Assembly: GCF_008370495.1 (NCBI RefSeq)
Contig: NZ_VTUX01000005.1
Location: 241,882-305,881 of the forward strand
Direction: 5' to 3'
DNA from: Pseudohalioglobus sediminis
GTDB lineage: Bacteria; Pseudomonadota; Gammaproteobacteria; Pseudomonadales; Halieaceae
DNA length: 64,000 bases
Position 1 is the stretch's first letter, and each line of letters starts with the position of its first letter. Below are positions 34,931 to 44,430 of the stretch, piece after piece. Made by a program: the position numbers and the translations under genes. Under the pieces are notes generated by a model that did not search any database, was not told the DNA's origin, and saw nothing but the letters and a program-made list of their open reading frames with translations.

Positions 34931-35141
34931 GATTTCTCCTCGATGATGCGCGACGGCTCAATGCGCCGCGGGCACGATTCTAGCAGTACCCGGACAGTCT
35001 TGCATTGTGTGAACTGCCACTCAAAAATGCGCCTAGTGTTAGTTATCATAAGTGTTAAACTCGTGGCTGAACCATGTCGCAGATCATGTTCGGAAGCCTA
35101 ATTCCCAGCCTTTCGCAGGGTGGGTCTGGAGAACGGTTGTA

Positions 35142-35585
35142 GTGCAAAAGCCAGTTAACAAGCCATTCAAAGTGGATATCGCCGAGCTACATGCGGTGTG
35201 TGAAGCCAATTATGCCCGCCTGTTGCGCCTGTTCCCGCATTACGAAAGCAGTAACCACCATGGCTTCCAGATCGGCCCCTCCCGGGTACGCCTCGAAGTG
35301 GTCGAGCGCTGTCGCTACACCACGATTTTTCGCATCCACCAGCAGCACGCGGAAGCCCGTTGGCTGGGCAGCCTGAAAGTCGAGGTGCGCGCGTACCATG
35401 ACGCAGGCATGCTGGAGGTGGGCAGTTTCCAGTCCCATCAGCGAATCCAGCCCCGTTACGATTACCCCAACAGCAAGATGCACCAGCAGGATGAAAAATC
35501 GCAGCAGAACCGTTTTCTGGCGGACTGGCTGGAGCACTGCCTTGGCAATGGCCTCAGTGCGCATCCCGTTGCGGTCAGGGCCTGA
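35142..35585 (+). CDS. DUF1249 domain protein (YqiB-like)
   Basis: A 147-residue protein of unknown function matching the YqiB/DUF1249 family by sequence style and position. It contains HAVCEANYARLLRLFPHY (about 17), FQIGPSRVRLEVVERCRYTT (about 45) and YDYPNSKMHQQDEKSQQNRF near the C-terminus. GTG at 35142 is preferred: GGAG lies about 10 bases before it and the family-like part starts soon after. A start at 35052 would add 30 unlike residues. It precedes cpdA by 14 bases, as in other gammaproteobacteria. Confidence 0.78.
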   Translation: MQKPVNKPFKVDIAELHAVCEANYARLLRLFPHYESSNHHGFQIGPSRVRLEVVERCRYTTIFRIHQQHAEARWLGSLKVEVRAYHDAGMLEVGSFQSHQRIQPRYDYPNSKMHQQDEKSQQNRFLADWLEHCLGNGLSAHPVAVRA

Positions 35586-35599
35586 GCGGCGGCGTCAAC

Positions 35600-36445
35600 G
35601 TGGGTAACCTCAGCAGTTCAGCACCCCTTTGCCGCATCCAGCCAGCGGGTGACAGCGTGCACCTGGTGCAGTTGACCGACACCCATCTCTGCGCCCAGCG
35701 CGGCGGCACCCTGCTCGACATGGACACGGACCGCTCCCTGCAACTGGTGATCAGGCAAGTACTGCGCGAGCGCGAGGTGATCGACGGTGTTCTCTGCACT
35801 GGCGACCTGTCCGACCGCGGATATTTACAGGCGTACCAGCGCCTGATCGAGTACCTGCAGGCTTTTGACGCCGAGAGCTTCTGGCTGCCGGGCAACCACG
35901 ATGACCGTGAGCAGATGGCTGCTGCGATCGCCGGTCAGGCGCATCTGTGTGGTGAAGTGCGGGCGGCCAACTGGCAGATACTGATGCTGAATTCACAGAT
36001 TCCCGGTGAGGTAGGGGGAGAGCTCGGTGCCGCGGAGCAAGAGCGGTTCGAAAGCGCGTTGCAGGCGGCGCAGGAGCAGGGCCTGTACACCCTGGTCTGC
36101 CTGCATCACCAGCCCGTACCTGTTGGCAGCGCGTGGATAGACCAGCAACAGCTGGCTGACGCAGAGCAATTCTGGCAGACGGTCGATCGGCATCCCGGGG
36201 TGCGCGGTGTGTTGTGGGGCCATGTACACCAGCAAATCGATACCTGGCGCGGCGATGTCGCATTGATGGCGTCCCCTTCAACCTGTGTGCAGTTCGCTCC
36301 TGGCAGTGAGCAGTTCAAGGCCGATGCCCAGCCCCCGGGTTACCGCTGGCTTGAACTGAAGGCTGACGGGGGTATCGGCACCGGTATTTCCCGGGTGATG
36401 GACGCCAGCTTCAACGTGGACCTGGAGTCAGGCGGCTACCTCTAG
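35600..36445 (+). CDS. cpdA: 3',5'-cyclic-AMP phosphodiesterase
   Basis: Class III (calcineurin-like) metallo-phosphodiesterase that hydrolyses cAMP and so tunes CRP/Vfr-type regulation. The 281-residue protein shows the metal motifs in order: LVQLTDTHLCAQ (about 22), DGVLCTGDLSDRG (about 59), FWLPGNHDDREQM (about 95), LVCLHHQPVPVGS (about 164), and GVLWGHVHQQIDTW (about 202). The GTG start follows DUF1249 by 14 bases. Length is close to E. coli CpdA (275). In E. coli yqiA separates it from parE; here parE follows after 110 bases. Confidence 0.9.
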   Translation: MGNLSSSAPLCRIQPAGDSVHLVQLTDTHLCAQRGGTLLDMDTDRSLQLVIRQVLREREVIDGVLCTGDLSDRGYLQAYQRLIEYLQAFDAESFWLPGNHDDREQMAAAIAGQAHLCGEVRAANWQILMLNSQIPGEVGGELGAAEQERFESALQAAQEQGLYTLVCLHHQPVPVGSAWIDQQQLADAEQFWQTVDRHPGVRGVLWGHVHQQIDTWRGDVALMASPSTCVQFAPGSEQFKADAQPPGYRWLELKADGGIGTGISRVMDASFNVDLESGGYL

Positions 36446-36555
36446 TCTCACCCGCGTTTCCTGGCTAATTTTTTTGCCGGGCTGCGTCACCATGCTGCTA
36501 CCCTCATGTACAATGGCGGCAACTTCCTTGCAGTCGTTTCAACGCGTTCTCCATA

Positions 36556-38442
36556 ATGAGTCAATATACCGCCGAAGATATCGAAGTCCTCACGGGACTT
36601 GAGCCTGTGCGCAAGCGCCCGGGCATGTATACCGACACCACCCGGCCCAACCACCTCGCCCAGGAAGTGATAGACAATTCCGTGGATGAGGCGCTGGCGG
36701 GCCATGCCAACCAGATCGACGTGATCCTGCATAAAGACGGCTCGGTATCGGTCAGCGATAACGGTCGCGGCATGCCGGTGGATATCCACCCGGAACAGGG
36801 TAAGCCCGGAGTGGAAGTGATTCTTTCCACCCTGCACGCTGGCGGCAAGTTTTCGAACAAGAACTACCAGTTCAGTGGCGGCCTGCACGGTGTCGGTGTC
36901 TCGGTTGTGAACGCCCTTTCCAGCGACCTGGTGGTGACTATCCGTCGCGACGGTAAGGTGCACGAGATCCGCTTCGCCGGTGGTGAAAAAACCTCCGACC
37001 TCACTGTTATCGACACCTGCGGTAAACGCAATACCGGCACCACGGTGACGTTTACCCCGGATGCGCAGTATTTTGACTCGGTGAATTTCTCGGTCTCGCG
37101 CCTGGTGCATGTTTTGCGCGCCAAGGCGGTGTTGTGCCCGGGGCTCCGGGTGAAGTTCAAGGACGAGAAAAAAGGCGAATCACAGGAGTGGTTTTACGAG
37201 GACGGTCTCACCGACTACCTCGCCGATGCCACCATTGACTTCCCGGCTATTCCTGAACAACCTTTTGTCGGCAGCTTCAGCGGCAGTAGCGAGGGCGTGG
37301 ACTGGGCTGTGCAATGGCTGCCGGAGGGCGGCGAGGTGATAGCTGAATCCTACGTCAACCTGATTCCCACCGCCCAGGGCGGCACCCACGTCAACGGCCT
37401 GCGTACCGGGCTGCTCGATGCCATGCGTGACTTCTGCGAGCTGCGTAGCCTGCTGCCGCGTGGCATCAAACTGACCCCGGATGATATCTGGGACCGCTGT
37501 TGTTATGTCCTGTCTTCCAAGCTGGAGGACCCCCAGTTTTCCGGCCAGACCAAGGAGCGCCTGTCATCGCGGGAAGCGGCTGCCTTCGTTTCGGGTATCG
37601 CCAAGGACGCTTTCAGCCTGTGGCTCAACCAGCATACCGAGGAAGCGGAAAAACTGGCGGAGATGTGTATCTCCAATGCCCAGAGCCGTATGCGCAGCGC
37701 GAAAAAAGTGGTGCGCAAGAAGGTTTCCGCTGGCCCCGCCCTGCCGGGTAAGCTGGCAGACTGCTCCGGCGAGGATCCCAGCCGCGGCGAATTGTTCCTG
37801 GTGGAGGGTGACTCTGCCGGTGGTAGCGCCAAGCAGGCCCGCGACCGGGAATTCCAGGCCATCCTGCCGCTGCGTGGCAAGATCCTCAACACCTGGGAAG
37901 TGGACTCGCAGGAGATTTTGGCCTCCCAGGAGGTACACAATATCTCCGTGGCCCTCGGTATCGACCCGGCTTCGGACGATCTCTCCGGTTTGCGCTACCA
38001 CAAGGTCTGCATCCTCGCCGACGCCGACTCCGACGGCCTGCACATTGCTACCCTGATTTGCGCGCTGTTTGTGCGCCACTTCCGCCCCCTGGTTGCCGCC
38101 GGGCATGTGTATGTGGCGATGCCACCGCTATATCGTATCGACGTGGGCAAAGAGGTATTTTATGCTCTGGACGAGGGCGAGAAGCAGGGCGTGCTCGACC
38201 GAATCGAGGCGGAAAAACTGCGCGGCAAGGTGAATGTTCAGCGCTTCAAAGGCCTCGGTGAAATGAACCCGCTGCAACTGCGTGAGACCACCATGGACCC
38301 GGATACCCGCCGTCTGGTGCGCCTGGTACTGGATGCTGGCGATGGCACCAACAACATGCTGGACATGCTGCTGGCCAAAAAACGCGCCTCGGATCGCAAG
38401 GCCTGGCTGGAGAAGAAGGGCGACCTTGCCGAGGTGGTTTGA
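36556..38442 (+). CDS. parE: DNA topoisomerase IV subunit B
   Basis: ATPase subunit of the decatenating type II topoisomerase. The 628 residues match ParE (about 630), not the ~800-residue GyrB, which has an extra insert. The GHKL ATPase has IDNSVDEALAGHANQID (about 40), VSDNGRGMPVDIHPEQGKPG (about 70), LHAGGKFSNKNYQFSGGLHG (about 95). The transducer has QGGTHVNGL (about 275). The TOPRIM domain has LFLVEGDSAGGSAKQARDRE (about 413) and ILADADSDGLHIATL (about 484). The end FKGLGEMNPLQLRETTMDP is intact. TGATCG overlap: the next frame begins within its stop but the YceI gene proper starts 104 bases later. parC is not in the window. Confidence 0.97.
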   Translation: MSQYTAEDIEVLTGLEPVRKRPGMYTDTTRPNHLAQEVIDNSVDEALAGHANQIDVILHKDGSVSVSDNGRGMPVDIHPEQGKPGVEVILSTLHAGGKFSNKNYQFSGGLHGVGVSVVNALSSDLVVTIRRDGKVHEIRFAGGEKTSDLTVIDTCGKRNTGTTVTFTPDAQYFDSVNFSVSRLVHVLRAKAVLCPGLRVKFKDEKKGESQEWFYEDGLTDYLADATIDFPAIPEQPFVGSFSGSSEGVDWAVQWLPEGGEVIAESYVNLIPTAQGGTHVNGLRTGLLDAMRDFCELRSLLPRGIKLTPDDIWDRCCYVLSSKLEDPQFSGQTKERLSSREAAAFVSGIAKDAFSLWLNQHTEEAEKLAEMCISNAQSRMRSAKKVVRKKVSAGPALPGKLADCSGEDPSRGELFLVEGDSAGGSAKQARDREFQAILPLRGKILNTWEVDSQEILASQEVHNISVALGIDPASDDLSGLRYHKVCILADADSDGLHIATLICALFVRHFRPLVAAGHVYVAMPPLYRIDVGKEVFYALDEGEKQGVLDRIEAEKLRGKVNVQRFKGLGEMNPLQLRETTMDPDTRRLVRLVLDAGDGTNNMLDMLLAKKRASDRKAWLEKKGDLAEVV

Positions 38443-38546
38443 TCGCAGTCTATTTTATTCACAAACCTTGGCCAGCGGGTCGAGGCGGCGCCAGGATGGG
38501 CGGAGCAGGCAGGGCGCGCAGCTCGCGGCGAAGAGGAGGCAGAAAC

Positions 38547-39134
38547 GTGGCAATTACAGGCAGGATTCTCGGCATCATTCTCGGCAGCGCACTGATCGCT
38601 GCCCAGGCCAATGCCCAGTGGGAACTCAACGACAGTAATTCCGTGATCAATTTTGTCTCGGTGAAAAATGCGAGTATCGCCGAGACCCACAGCTTCCCGG
38701 TGTTGATGGGCTACATCAGCGAGCAGGGTGCTGTGCGCGTCAGCATCGACCTCAACAGCGTGGAAACACTGATACCCATCCGCAATGAGCGCATGCGTAA
38801 AATGCTATTCAACACGGCGAAGTTCCCTGCGGCGAAAGTGTCTGCAGAGGTCGACACAGAAGTGCTTGCAGAGGCCAGTCGCGGCGGCACGGTGACGACC
38901 GAGTTGCCCGTAAACGTCTCGCTGCACGGGGTGGAACAGAGCGTTTCCGTGCCGGTAGTGGTGTTCAGTGACAGCGGCCACCTGAGGGTTATGTCTTCCA
39001 GGCCGGTGCTGCTGCGTGCAGAAGATTTCGGGCTCGCGGCGGGTGTGGACGCACTGCGTGAAGTTGCCGGCCTGTCGAGCATCAGCACTGCGATACCGGT
39101 AACGCTAAACCTGCAGTTCCGGCAGGCAGAGTGA
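38547..39134 (+). CDS. YceI family periplasmic protein
   Basis: A 195-residue exported protein of the YceI lipocalin-like family; members bind polyisoprenoid or amphiphilic lipids, though function is mostly undefined. A signal peptide (ITGRILGIILGSALIAAQ, ending near ANA-QW) precedes the YceI domain with WELNDSNSVINFVSVKNASI, VSIDLNSVETLIPIRNERMR and FNTAKFPAAKVSAEV. GTG at 38547 is preceded by AGGAGG at 7 bases, which fixes the start; an in-frame start at 38439 would bury the signal peptide. It lies downstream of parE. Confidence 0.86.
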   Translation: MAITGRILGIILGSALIAAQANAQWELNDSNSVINFVSVKNASIAETHSFPVLMGYISEQGAVRVSIDLNSVETLIPIRNERMRKMLFNTAKFPAAKVSAEVDTEVLAEASRGGTVTTELPVNVSLHGVEQSVSVPVVVFSDSGHLRVMSSRPVLLRAEDFGLAAGVDALREVAGLSSISTAIPVTLNLQFRQAE

Positions 39135-39182
39135 AGTATTGCCGGTAAGCTAGCTGCAGCGCTGAAGCGCCCGGCATGGCCT

Positions 39183-39788
39183 TCAGAACGCCGGGGTCTC
39201 GTTCAGGTGCAGGAAGGCGCCCACGCCATCAAAGAACATCTGCACTGAAATAATCACCAGTATCATTCCCATCAGCCGTTCAACCGCGATCAGTCCCCGG
39301 TTGCCGAGCGCCCGCAGCAGCAGCGGTGCACACATCAGCAGTACGGCGGCCGCCGCCCAGGCGCCGACCAGCGCCAGCGTCCAGTCGAACATGCGATTGG
39401 GGTCGGAGGAGACCAGCAATACGGTAATGGCCAGGGCAGAGGGCCCGGCTACCATGGGTATGGCGAGTGGCACGATGAACGGTTCGCCTTCCGGCGTTTC
39501 ACCGAGCAGGCCATAGGGCGAGGGGAAAATCATGCGTATTGCGATCAGGAACAGGATAATGGCGCCGGCGATACTGATGGATTCCTGCTTCAGCCCCAGT
39601 ATGTCCAGCAGTGCGCCACCGAGCCAGAGGAAGATCAGCAACACCACCAGCGCAATGAGCAGCTCCCGCGCCAGCACCCACTGGCGGCGTTTCTCGTCCA
39701 CGTCCTTGAGCACAGACAGGAAGATGGGCACGTTACCCAGCGGGTCCATGACAAAAAGCAGGGTGATAAAGGCAGAAATCGTGTCCAA
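39183..39788 (-). CDS. MarC/YhgN family integral membrane protein
   Basis: A 201-residue inner-membrane protein with six hydrophobic segments of the MarC family. These are annotated as NAAT-type transporters, but the substrate is unproven. Family features: the N-terminal ITLLFVMDPLGNVPIFLSVL, FLIAIRMIFPSP (about 80), and FIVPLAIPMVAGPSALAITV (about 105). The closest relative by pattern is YhgN. The start is TTG and the ribosome-binding site is weak. It converges on the YceI gene and is divergent from the lipoprotein gene. Confidence 0.88.
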   Translation of the reverse strand: MDTISAFITLLFVMDPLGNVPIFLSVLKDVDEKRRQWVLARELLIALVVLLIFLWLGGALLDILGLKQESISIAGAIILFLIAIRMIFPSPYGLLGETPEGEPFIVPLAIPMVAGPSALAITVLLVSSDPNRMFDWTLALVGAWAAAAVLLMCAPLLLRALGNRGLIAVERLMGMILVIISVQMFFDGVGAFLHLNETPAF

Positions 39789-39932
39789 GGTATCGAGTAT
39801 TCCCGGTGGCGTGGGTGTCGACGCAGTATATCGCCTTAAGTGTGGTTAACCCATGCAATTAAACCGACTACAATCAGGGGTATTGGAGCTGCAGTGATCC
39901 CCGGGCAGGATGCCACTGCATGGAGGTGCCCT

Positions 39933-41075
39933 ATGATGCGCACAATGAGTCGTTTAGCTCTTGCGGCAGGCTTGATCGCAGCCCTTGCTGCCTGTTCGCA
40001 GCAGCCGGTGTTGTCCGGCATGGCTGCCAATGCCTTTGATCGGCAGACCCTGTTGAGCGGTGAGTTGCTGGACCTGCCGCTGCCGCAGGCGGCGGAGGCG
40101 GAGTTGCTGGCGGTCAATGATGACATGCGGGCGTTCCTTGCAGCGCACGTGCCGCCCGGTGCCAGCAGCAAGCAGCGCGTCGAGGCGATACTTGCGGCAA
40201 TCCTGGATGACGGCCTCAGGCTGGACTACAACCTGTTCCAGACGCTGACGGCAGAGGAGGCATTTTATTCCCGCCAGGGTAATTGCATGTCGTTTACCAG
40301 CCTGTTTGTCGCGCTGGCCCGTGAATCCGGCCTGCGCGTGCGGTTCCAGGAAGTGGAGGTACCGCCTTCCTGGGAATCACAGGGCGACACCTGGATGTAT
40401 AACAAGCATATCAATGCGGTGGTCGACCTGCATGGTAGCAGCATTATGATCGACTTCGCCCGGGAGCCATTCGATTCAGATTTCCGCCGGCGCCTGCTGG
40501 ATGATGATGAAGCCCTCGCCCGCTATCACAACAACGTAGGCGTGCATCACATGACCGCTGGCCAGACCGCACGCGCGTTTACGCATTTCAGCACCGCGTT
40601 ACAGCTGTCTCCTCGCACCGGCTATTTCTGGACTAATCTTGGCAGTCTCTATCGCCGCGCCGATCTGGAATTGGCGGCGGAATCTGCCTACCTGACGGCC
40701 ATAGAGGTTTCCCGAGACGCGGCCGGCATGAGCAATCTCGCGCGCCTGTACCGGCACCAGGGCCGCGATGCGGCGGCGACGTATTACGAAGAAAAAGTGG
40801 AGCTGTTCCGGCGCAAGAACCCGTACTATCTGCACAACCTGGCCACCGAAGCCTATGCCGCGGGCGACTACGAACTTGCTGTGCAGCGCGCTAGATCAGC
40901 TATTCGCAGGGATCGCAGCCAGCATGAGTTCCATCGCCTGTTGGGGCTCGCCTATGTGCGCCTGGGTAAGGTGGAACGCGCGAGTGACGCCTTCGAATCC
41001 GCGCGCGAGCGGGCGGTGGACGAGTTGCAGCGCGGCACCTATAACCGCAAGCTGTCCCTGCTGGCGAACCTCTGA
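39933..41075 (+). CDS. TPR lipoprotein with transglutaminase-like domain
   Basis: A 380-residue predicted lipoprotein. The type II signal peptide RLALAAGLIAALAACSQQ gives an acylated Cys near residue 19. Residues about 85-180 form a transglutaminase/protease-like core with a catalytic-type Cys in YSRQGNCMSFTSLFVALARE and a later His in MYNKHINAVVDLHG. The C-terminal half has about four TPR-like repeats (YHNNVGVHHMTAGQTARAFT, GYFWTNLGSLYRRADLELAA, FHRLLGLAYVRLGKVERASD). GGAGG lies 6 bases before the ATG at 39933; a second ATG follows at once. Function is unknown; envelope location is likely. Confidence 0.78.
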   Translation: MMRTMSRLALAAGLIAALAACSQQPVLSGMAANAFDRQTLLSGELLDLPLPQAAEAELLAVNDDMRAFLAAHVPPGASSKQRVEAILAAILDDGLRLDYNLFQTLTAEEAFYSRQGNCMSFTSLFVALARESGLRVRFQEVEVPPSWESQGDTWMYNKHINAVVDLHGSSIMIDFAREPFDSDFRRRLLDDDEALARYHNNVGVHHMTAGQTARAFTHFSTALQLSPRTGYFWTNLGSLYRRADLELAAESAYLTAIEVSRDAAGMSNLARLYRHQGRDAAATYYEEKVELFRRKNPYYLHNLATEAYAAGDYELAVQRARSAIRRDRSQHEFHRLLGLAYVRLGKVERASDAFESARERAVDELQRGTYNRKLSLLANL

Positions 41076-41305
41076 ATGGGTTTGGCTTCAGCAGACAGCC
41101 TGCTATCCAGGTTCTCACTGGGGTTGAACAAATCGCAAGCACCAGCGCCGTCACGTGATTGACCCTCAACAAGATTCCAGCTGGTTCAGCTGGCCGTGGT
41201 CCATTTCCCACTAACACTGGCAGTTCCTGAACGACCTGAAGAAAAAAATTGCGTGAATATTGTGCGAAACAAGGCAATTGATGTGAATTTTGCACAAATT
41301 GGCGG

Positions 41306-41334
41306 TTGGCATTGTGGTTTTACGGAACTAATTC
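41306..41334 (+). promoter_or_regulatory. Candidate promoter in the 334-base leader of the TonB receptor gene
   Basis: The gap 41076-41409 has no convincing gene. Its right half is AT-rich compared with its surroundings. TTGGCA (41306-41311), a 17-base spacer and TAATTC (41329-41334) make a possible sigma-70 promoter about 75 bases before the receptor ATG. The short open frame at 41196-41405 has no ribosome-binding site or family resemblance. No TPP, cobalamin or other riboswitch could be recognised by eye. Confidence 0.3.
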
Positions 41335-41409
41335 GTTTCTTATTGGCACAGGAACTCTCAATCCGTGATGAGGGTCCAGTCTTAAAGTCAAAATATCAGG
41401 GGTAAAACA

Positions 41410-44256
41410 ATGATCAAGAAAAACCGATTGTCGGTAGCAGTGTCCGCTGCGCTGGGATTGGCTTCTTTGAGCTTGTCCTCTCCAGGCGCATTCGCCCAGG
41501 AAGAGACCATGCTGGAAGAGGTGGTAGTAACCGGTTCGCGTATTACTCGTAATCCCGAGTCCTACCTTGGTGGGATGTCCATCACTTCAGGTGAGCAGAT
41601 CGAGCAGATTGGTACCTACAGCGTACTGGATACTCTGGCGCGCCTGCCCTCTGTTACCAGCAGTGGTGGTGGCACAAACCGCAATAACTCCAACGGTGGC
41701 CGCGGCGCTAACTTCGTAGAGATACACAACCTTGCCGCCGAGCGCACACTGGTGCTGATGGATGGCCGCAGGGTCGTATCCACCATTCGCGACTCCACCG
41801 GTCTGGCCGTCGATCTGCAAAGCTTCCCATCCAACATGATTGATCGTGTTGAAGTGCTTGCCGATGGCGCGTCTGCTATCTATGGTTCTGACGCCGTAGC
41901 CGGTGTGGTTAACGTGGTCATGAAGAATGGCTTTGAGGGTTTTGAATTCACGGGAGGCTACGGCCAGCCCCAGGATGACGGCGGTGAGACCCAGAATGTC
42001 GGCTTCCTGTTCGGCGCCCAGGGTGCTCGTGGCGGTTTCACCGTAGGTTTTACCTATAACGACACCGAGAACGTGGATTTCCTCGATCGCTCCTGGTCTC
42101 GTGTGCCCATTCTCGGTGAGGCCGATGATGGTGAGGGCGGCCGCCTGACCCTGATCGGCAGCGGTATCCCCCCTGAGGGCCGTGTCCCGGATGCCGGCAT
42201 TATCTTCAAGGATGACCCTGCGACCGGCGCCAGCTACCAGCCTTACGACACGTTTGGCTTCAGTGGCTTGAACGGTTCTGCCGGTGACGGCAGTGTTCAG
42301 TCGATACTGGATACTGGCCACCGCTTTAACTATAACGATCCGGGCAGAAAGGGCGTTAGCCTGGTGAACCCGGCAACTGTCTATAACTTCGGCACGATTG
42401 GTGAAGTTGAGATTGCAGACGGTTGGTCAGCCTACACCAACCTGATCGCGCAACACCGTGAAGGTACGCTGTATTTCACGCCGCTGCCCGTGTCTGGCGC
42501 AGCCGGTCGGTTCACCGACCTGTTGAAAGTGCCGTTCGATAACCCCAATCTTCCGACAGACGCCGCAGCCGTAATACGCGAGGCTCTCGGTCCGGATGCG
42601 GAAACGTTCCAGATGTCCTATCGCGGACTGGACCTCGGTAACCGTACTTTTGAGTACGATACCGACACTTACCAGGCCACGGTCGGCTTCCGCGGTGATC
42701 TGGATTTCATCGGCTCTGACTGGAGCTTTGATTCCTGGGCTACCTGGGGGCAATCGCGTCTGACCGAAGTGACTTTTGGCCAGTTGAATGTCGCCAACCT
42801 GCAGGCCGCTGTAGATCCGGCACAGTGCGCCCTGATCAGCAGCTGCCCGAAGAAGGCAAACGGCGATCCGCTGTTTGATCCTTTTGGTCGCAGCCCCAAG
42901 ACCCAGGAAGAGATCGACTTCATCACTTTCGAAGATCACGAGAAAACCGAGTATGAGATGTGGCATGTGGCTGCATCCCTGGCTACCAGTGACCTCATCG
43001 AATTGCCAGCCGGCGGAATGGGCTTTGCGGCCGGCCTTGAGTGGCGTGATGAGTCAGGTAGTGTGACGCCCTCCGGTATCGTAGGTAATGGCGACAGTGG
43101 TGGTAACTTCGCCGAGCCGACTTCTGGTGGTTACAACTTGTGGGAGATTTACGCTGAGGTAGACATCCCGATCCTGTCCGGTGCGCCCTTTGCAGAGGAA
43201 CTGGGTATCGAAGCGGCTGTGCGTTACTCGGATTACGACGACTACGACGAAACCACCTGGAAACTGGGTGGTCGTTGGGCGCCTGCCGAATGGCTGACAT
43301 TCCGCGCACAGGCATCAACCGGTTTCCGGGCACCTAACGTGCTTGAGTTGTTCGGTGGTACGGCCGACGCCTTCACGGGTGTGACTGACCCCTGTAATGC
43401 GGTCAATCAGGCGGCTAACCCTACTGTAGCGGCTAACTGCGCGTCCCAGGGGGTTCCCGCGGACTACATCCAGCCTGCTGCTCAGTTGAAGCTTTCCCAG
43501 GGTGGTAATCCCGAGCTTGAGCCGGAGACATCGGATAACTTCAGTGTAGGTCTCGTTCTGACGCCTGAAATCTGGGGTAACCCGCGTATCGCGATTGACT
43601 ACTACGATGTGGAAATCGATGGTGCTATTGGTACTCCTGTGGCTTCTAACGTGATCAACACCTGTTATGAAACGGCGGGACTGGCTGCACCTGAGTGTGA
43701 CCGGATTGGCCGTGGGCCGAACGGCGACGTCATTCGCTTCGACCTGTTGCTTGAGAACCTTGCTACCATCGAAACCTCTGGTGTCGACGTTAACATGACC
43801 TTCTCATGGGATGCAGGCCCGGGCGTGCTGACTGCGGACTGGCTGGTTAACTGGCTGGATGAGTACACAGAGACTACCGATACCGGCTTTAAGGAAGAAT
43901 TTGCCGGCGAAGTGGCCTGTGACGTTTGTAGTTTCGCGGGTTATCCCGAGATCAAGTCTACTTTGAGTGCAACCTACGCGATGAATGCCTGGACGGGAAC
44001 GCTTGCCTGGCGCTACATCGATGAGATGGACATCTCGGATGAAATCGGTTTTGACGAGTTCAACAAAACAGCGGACGCCGTCAACTACTTCGATTTCTAT
44101 GGCTCGTATAACTGGGATAACTGGACCTTCTCTGTCGGTGTTGAAAACCTGACAGACGAAGAGCCTCCTTTTGTTCCGGCTATCTCTGCCAACACTAGTC
44201 CGATCTATGACTATCTGGGCAGGTTCTACAGCGCAAGAATCAAGTTCGCCATGTAA
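41410..44256 (+). CDS. TonB-dependent outer-membrane receptor
   Basis: A 948-residue outer-membrane beta-barrel importer energised by TonB; substrate unknown. A signal peptide ends near SPGAFA-QE. The TonB box-like EEVVVTGSRI (about 36) is followed by the plug domain: YSVLDTLARLPSVT, RTLVLMDGRRVV, DRVEVLADGASAIYGSDAVA (about 140). The barrel ends in IKFAM with the usual terminal aromatic region. Relatives of this oar-like, RIT-motif type are abundant in marine gammaproteobacteria for oligosaccharide or peptide uptake. Codon use (GGT, GCT, GTT rich) looks optimised compared with its neighbours, suggesting high expression. It lacks an STN signalling domain. A strong terminator follows. Confidence 0.93.
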   Translation: MIKKNRLSVAVSAALGLASLSLSSPGAFAQEETMLEEVVVTGSRITRNPESYLGGMSITSGEQIEQIGTYSVLDTLARLPSVTSSGGGTNRNNSNGGRGANFVEIHNLAAERTLVLMDGRRVVSTIRDSTGLAVDLQSFPSNMIDRVEVLADGASAIYGSDAVAGVVNVVMKNGFEGFEFTGGYGQPQDDGGETQNVGFLFGAQGARGGFTVGFTYNDTENVDFLDRSWSRVPILGEADDGEGGRLTLIGSGIPPEGRVPDAGIIFKDDPATGASYQPYDTFGFSGLNGSAGDGSVQSILDTGHRFNYNDPGRKGVSLVNPATVYNFGTIGEVEIADGWSAYTNLIAQHREGTLYFTPLPVSGAAGRFTDLLKVPFDNPNLPTDAAAVIREALGPDAETFQMSYRGLDLGNRTFEYDTDTYQATVGFRGDLDFIGSDWSFDSWATWGQSRLTEVTFGQLNVANLQAAVDPAQCALISSCPKKANGDPLFDPFGRSPKTQEEIDFITFEDHEKTEYEMWHVAASLATSDLIELPAGGMGFAAGLEWRDESGSVTPSGIVGNGDSGGNFAEPTSGGYNLWEIYAEVDIPILSGAPFAEELGIEAAVRYSDYDDYDETTWKLGGRWAPAEWLTFRAQASTGFRAPNVLELFGGTADAFTGVTDPCNAVNQAANPTVAANCASQGVPADYIQPAAQLKLSQGGNPELEPETSDNFSVGLVLTPEIWGNPRIAIDYYDVEIDGAIGTPVASNVINTCYETAGLAAPECDRIGRGPNGDVIRFDLLLENLATIETSGVDVNMTFSWDAGPGVLTADWLVNWLDEYTETTDTGFKEEFAGEVACDVCSFAGYPEIKSTLSATYAMNAWTGTLAWRYIDEMDISDEIGFDEFNKTADAVNYFDFYGSYNWDNWTFSVGVENLTDEEPPFVPAISANTSPIYDYLGRFYSARIKFAM

Positions 44257-44281
44257 GGCGAGCACTCTAGTGCAACACCAA

Positions 44282-44308
44282 AGCGGGCCTTATGGCCCGC
44301 TTTTTTTT
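44282..44308 (+). terminator. Rho-independent terminator after the TonB receptor gene
   Basis: AGCGGGCC, a four-base TTAT loop, GGCCCGCT and then a run of T: a perfect 8-bp GC-rich stem placed 26 bases after the receptor stop codon. The remainder of the gap to 44430 shows nothing clear. Confidence 0.9.
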
Positions 44309-44430
44309 GCCTTGAGGATGTGAGAGAAGCGAAAAATCTTACGGCGTGAGACGGTCATTACCAGCCAACCGTAGGCCTGGTAAGACCTGATAAGTGGTGT
44401 ATTAGTTTGTAGCCTGTGGCTGAGTAAGGG

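Noticed and set aside
41196..41405. 69-codon frame ending just before the TonB receptor gene
   Set aside because: No ribosome-binding site and no family resemblance; it covers the AT-rich promoter region.
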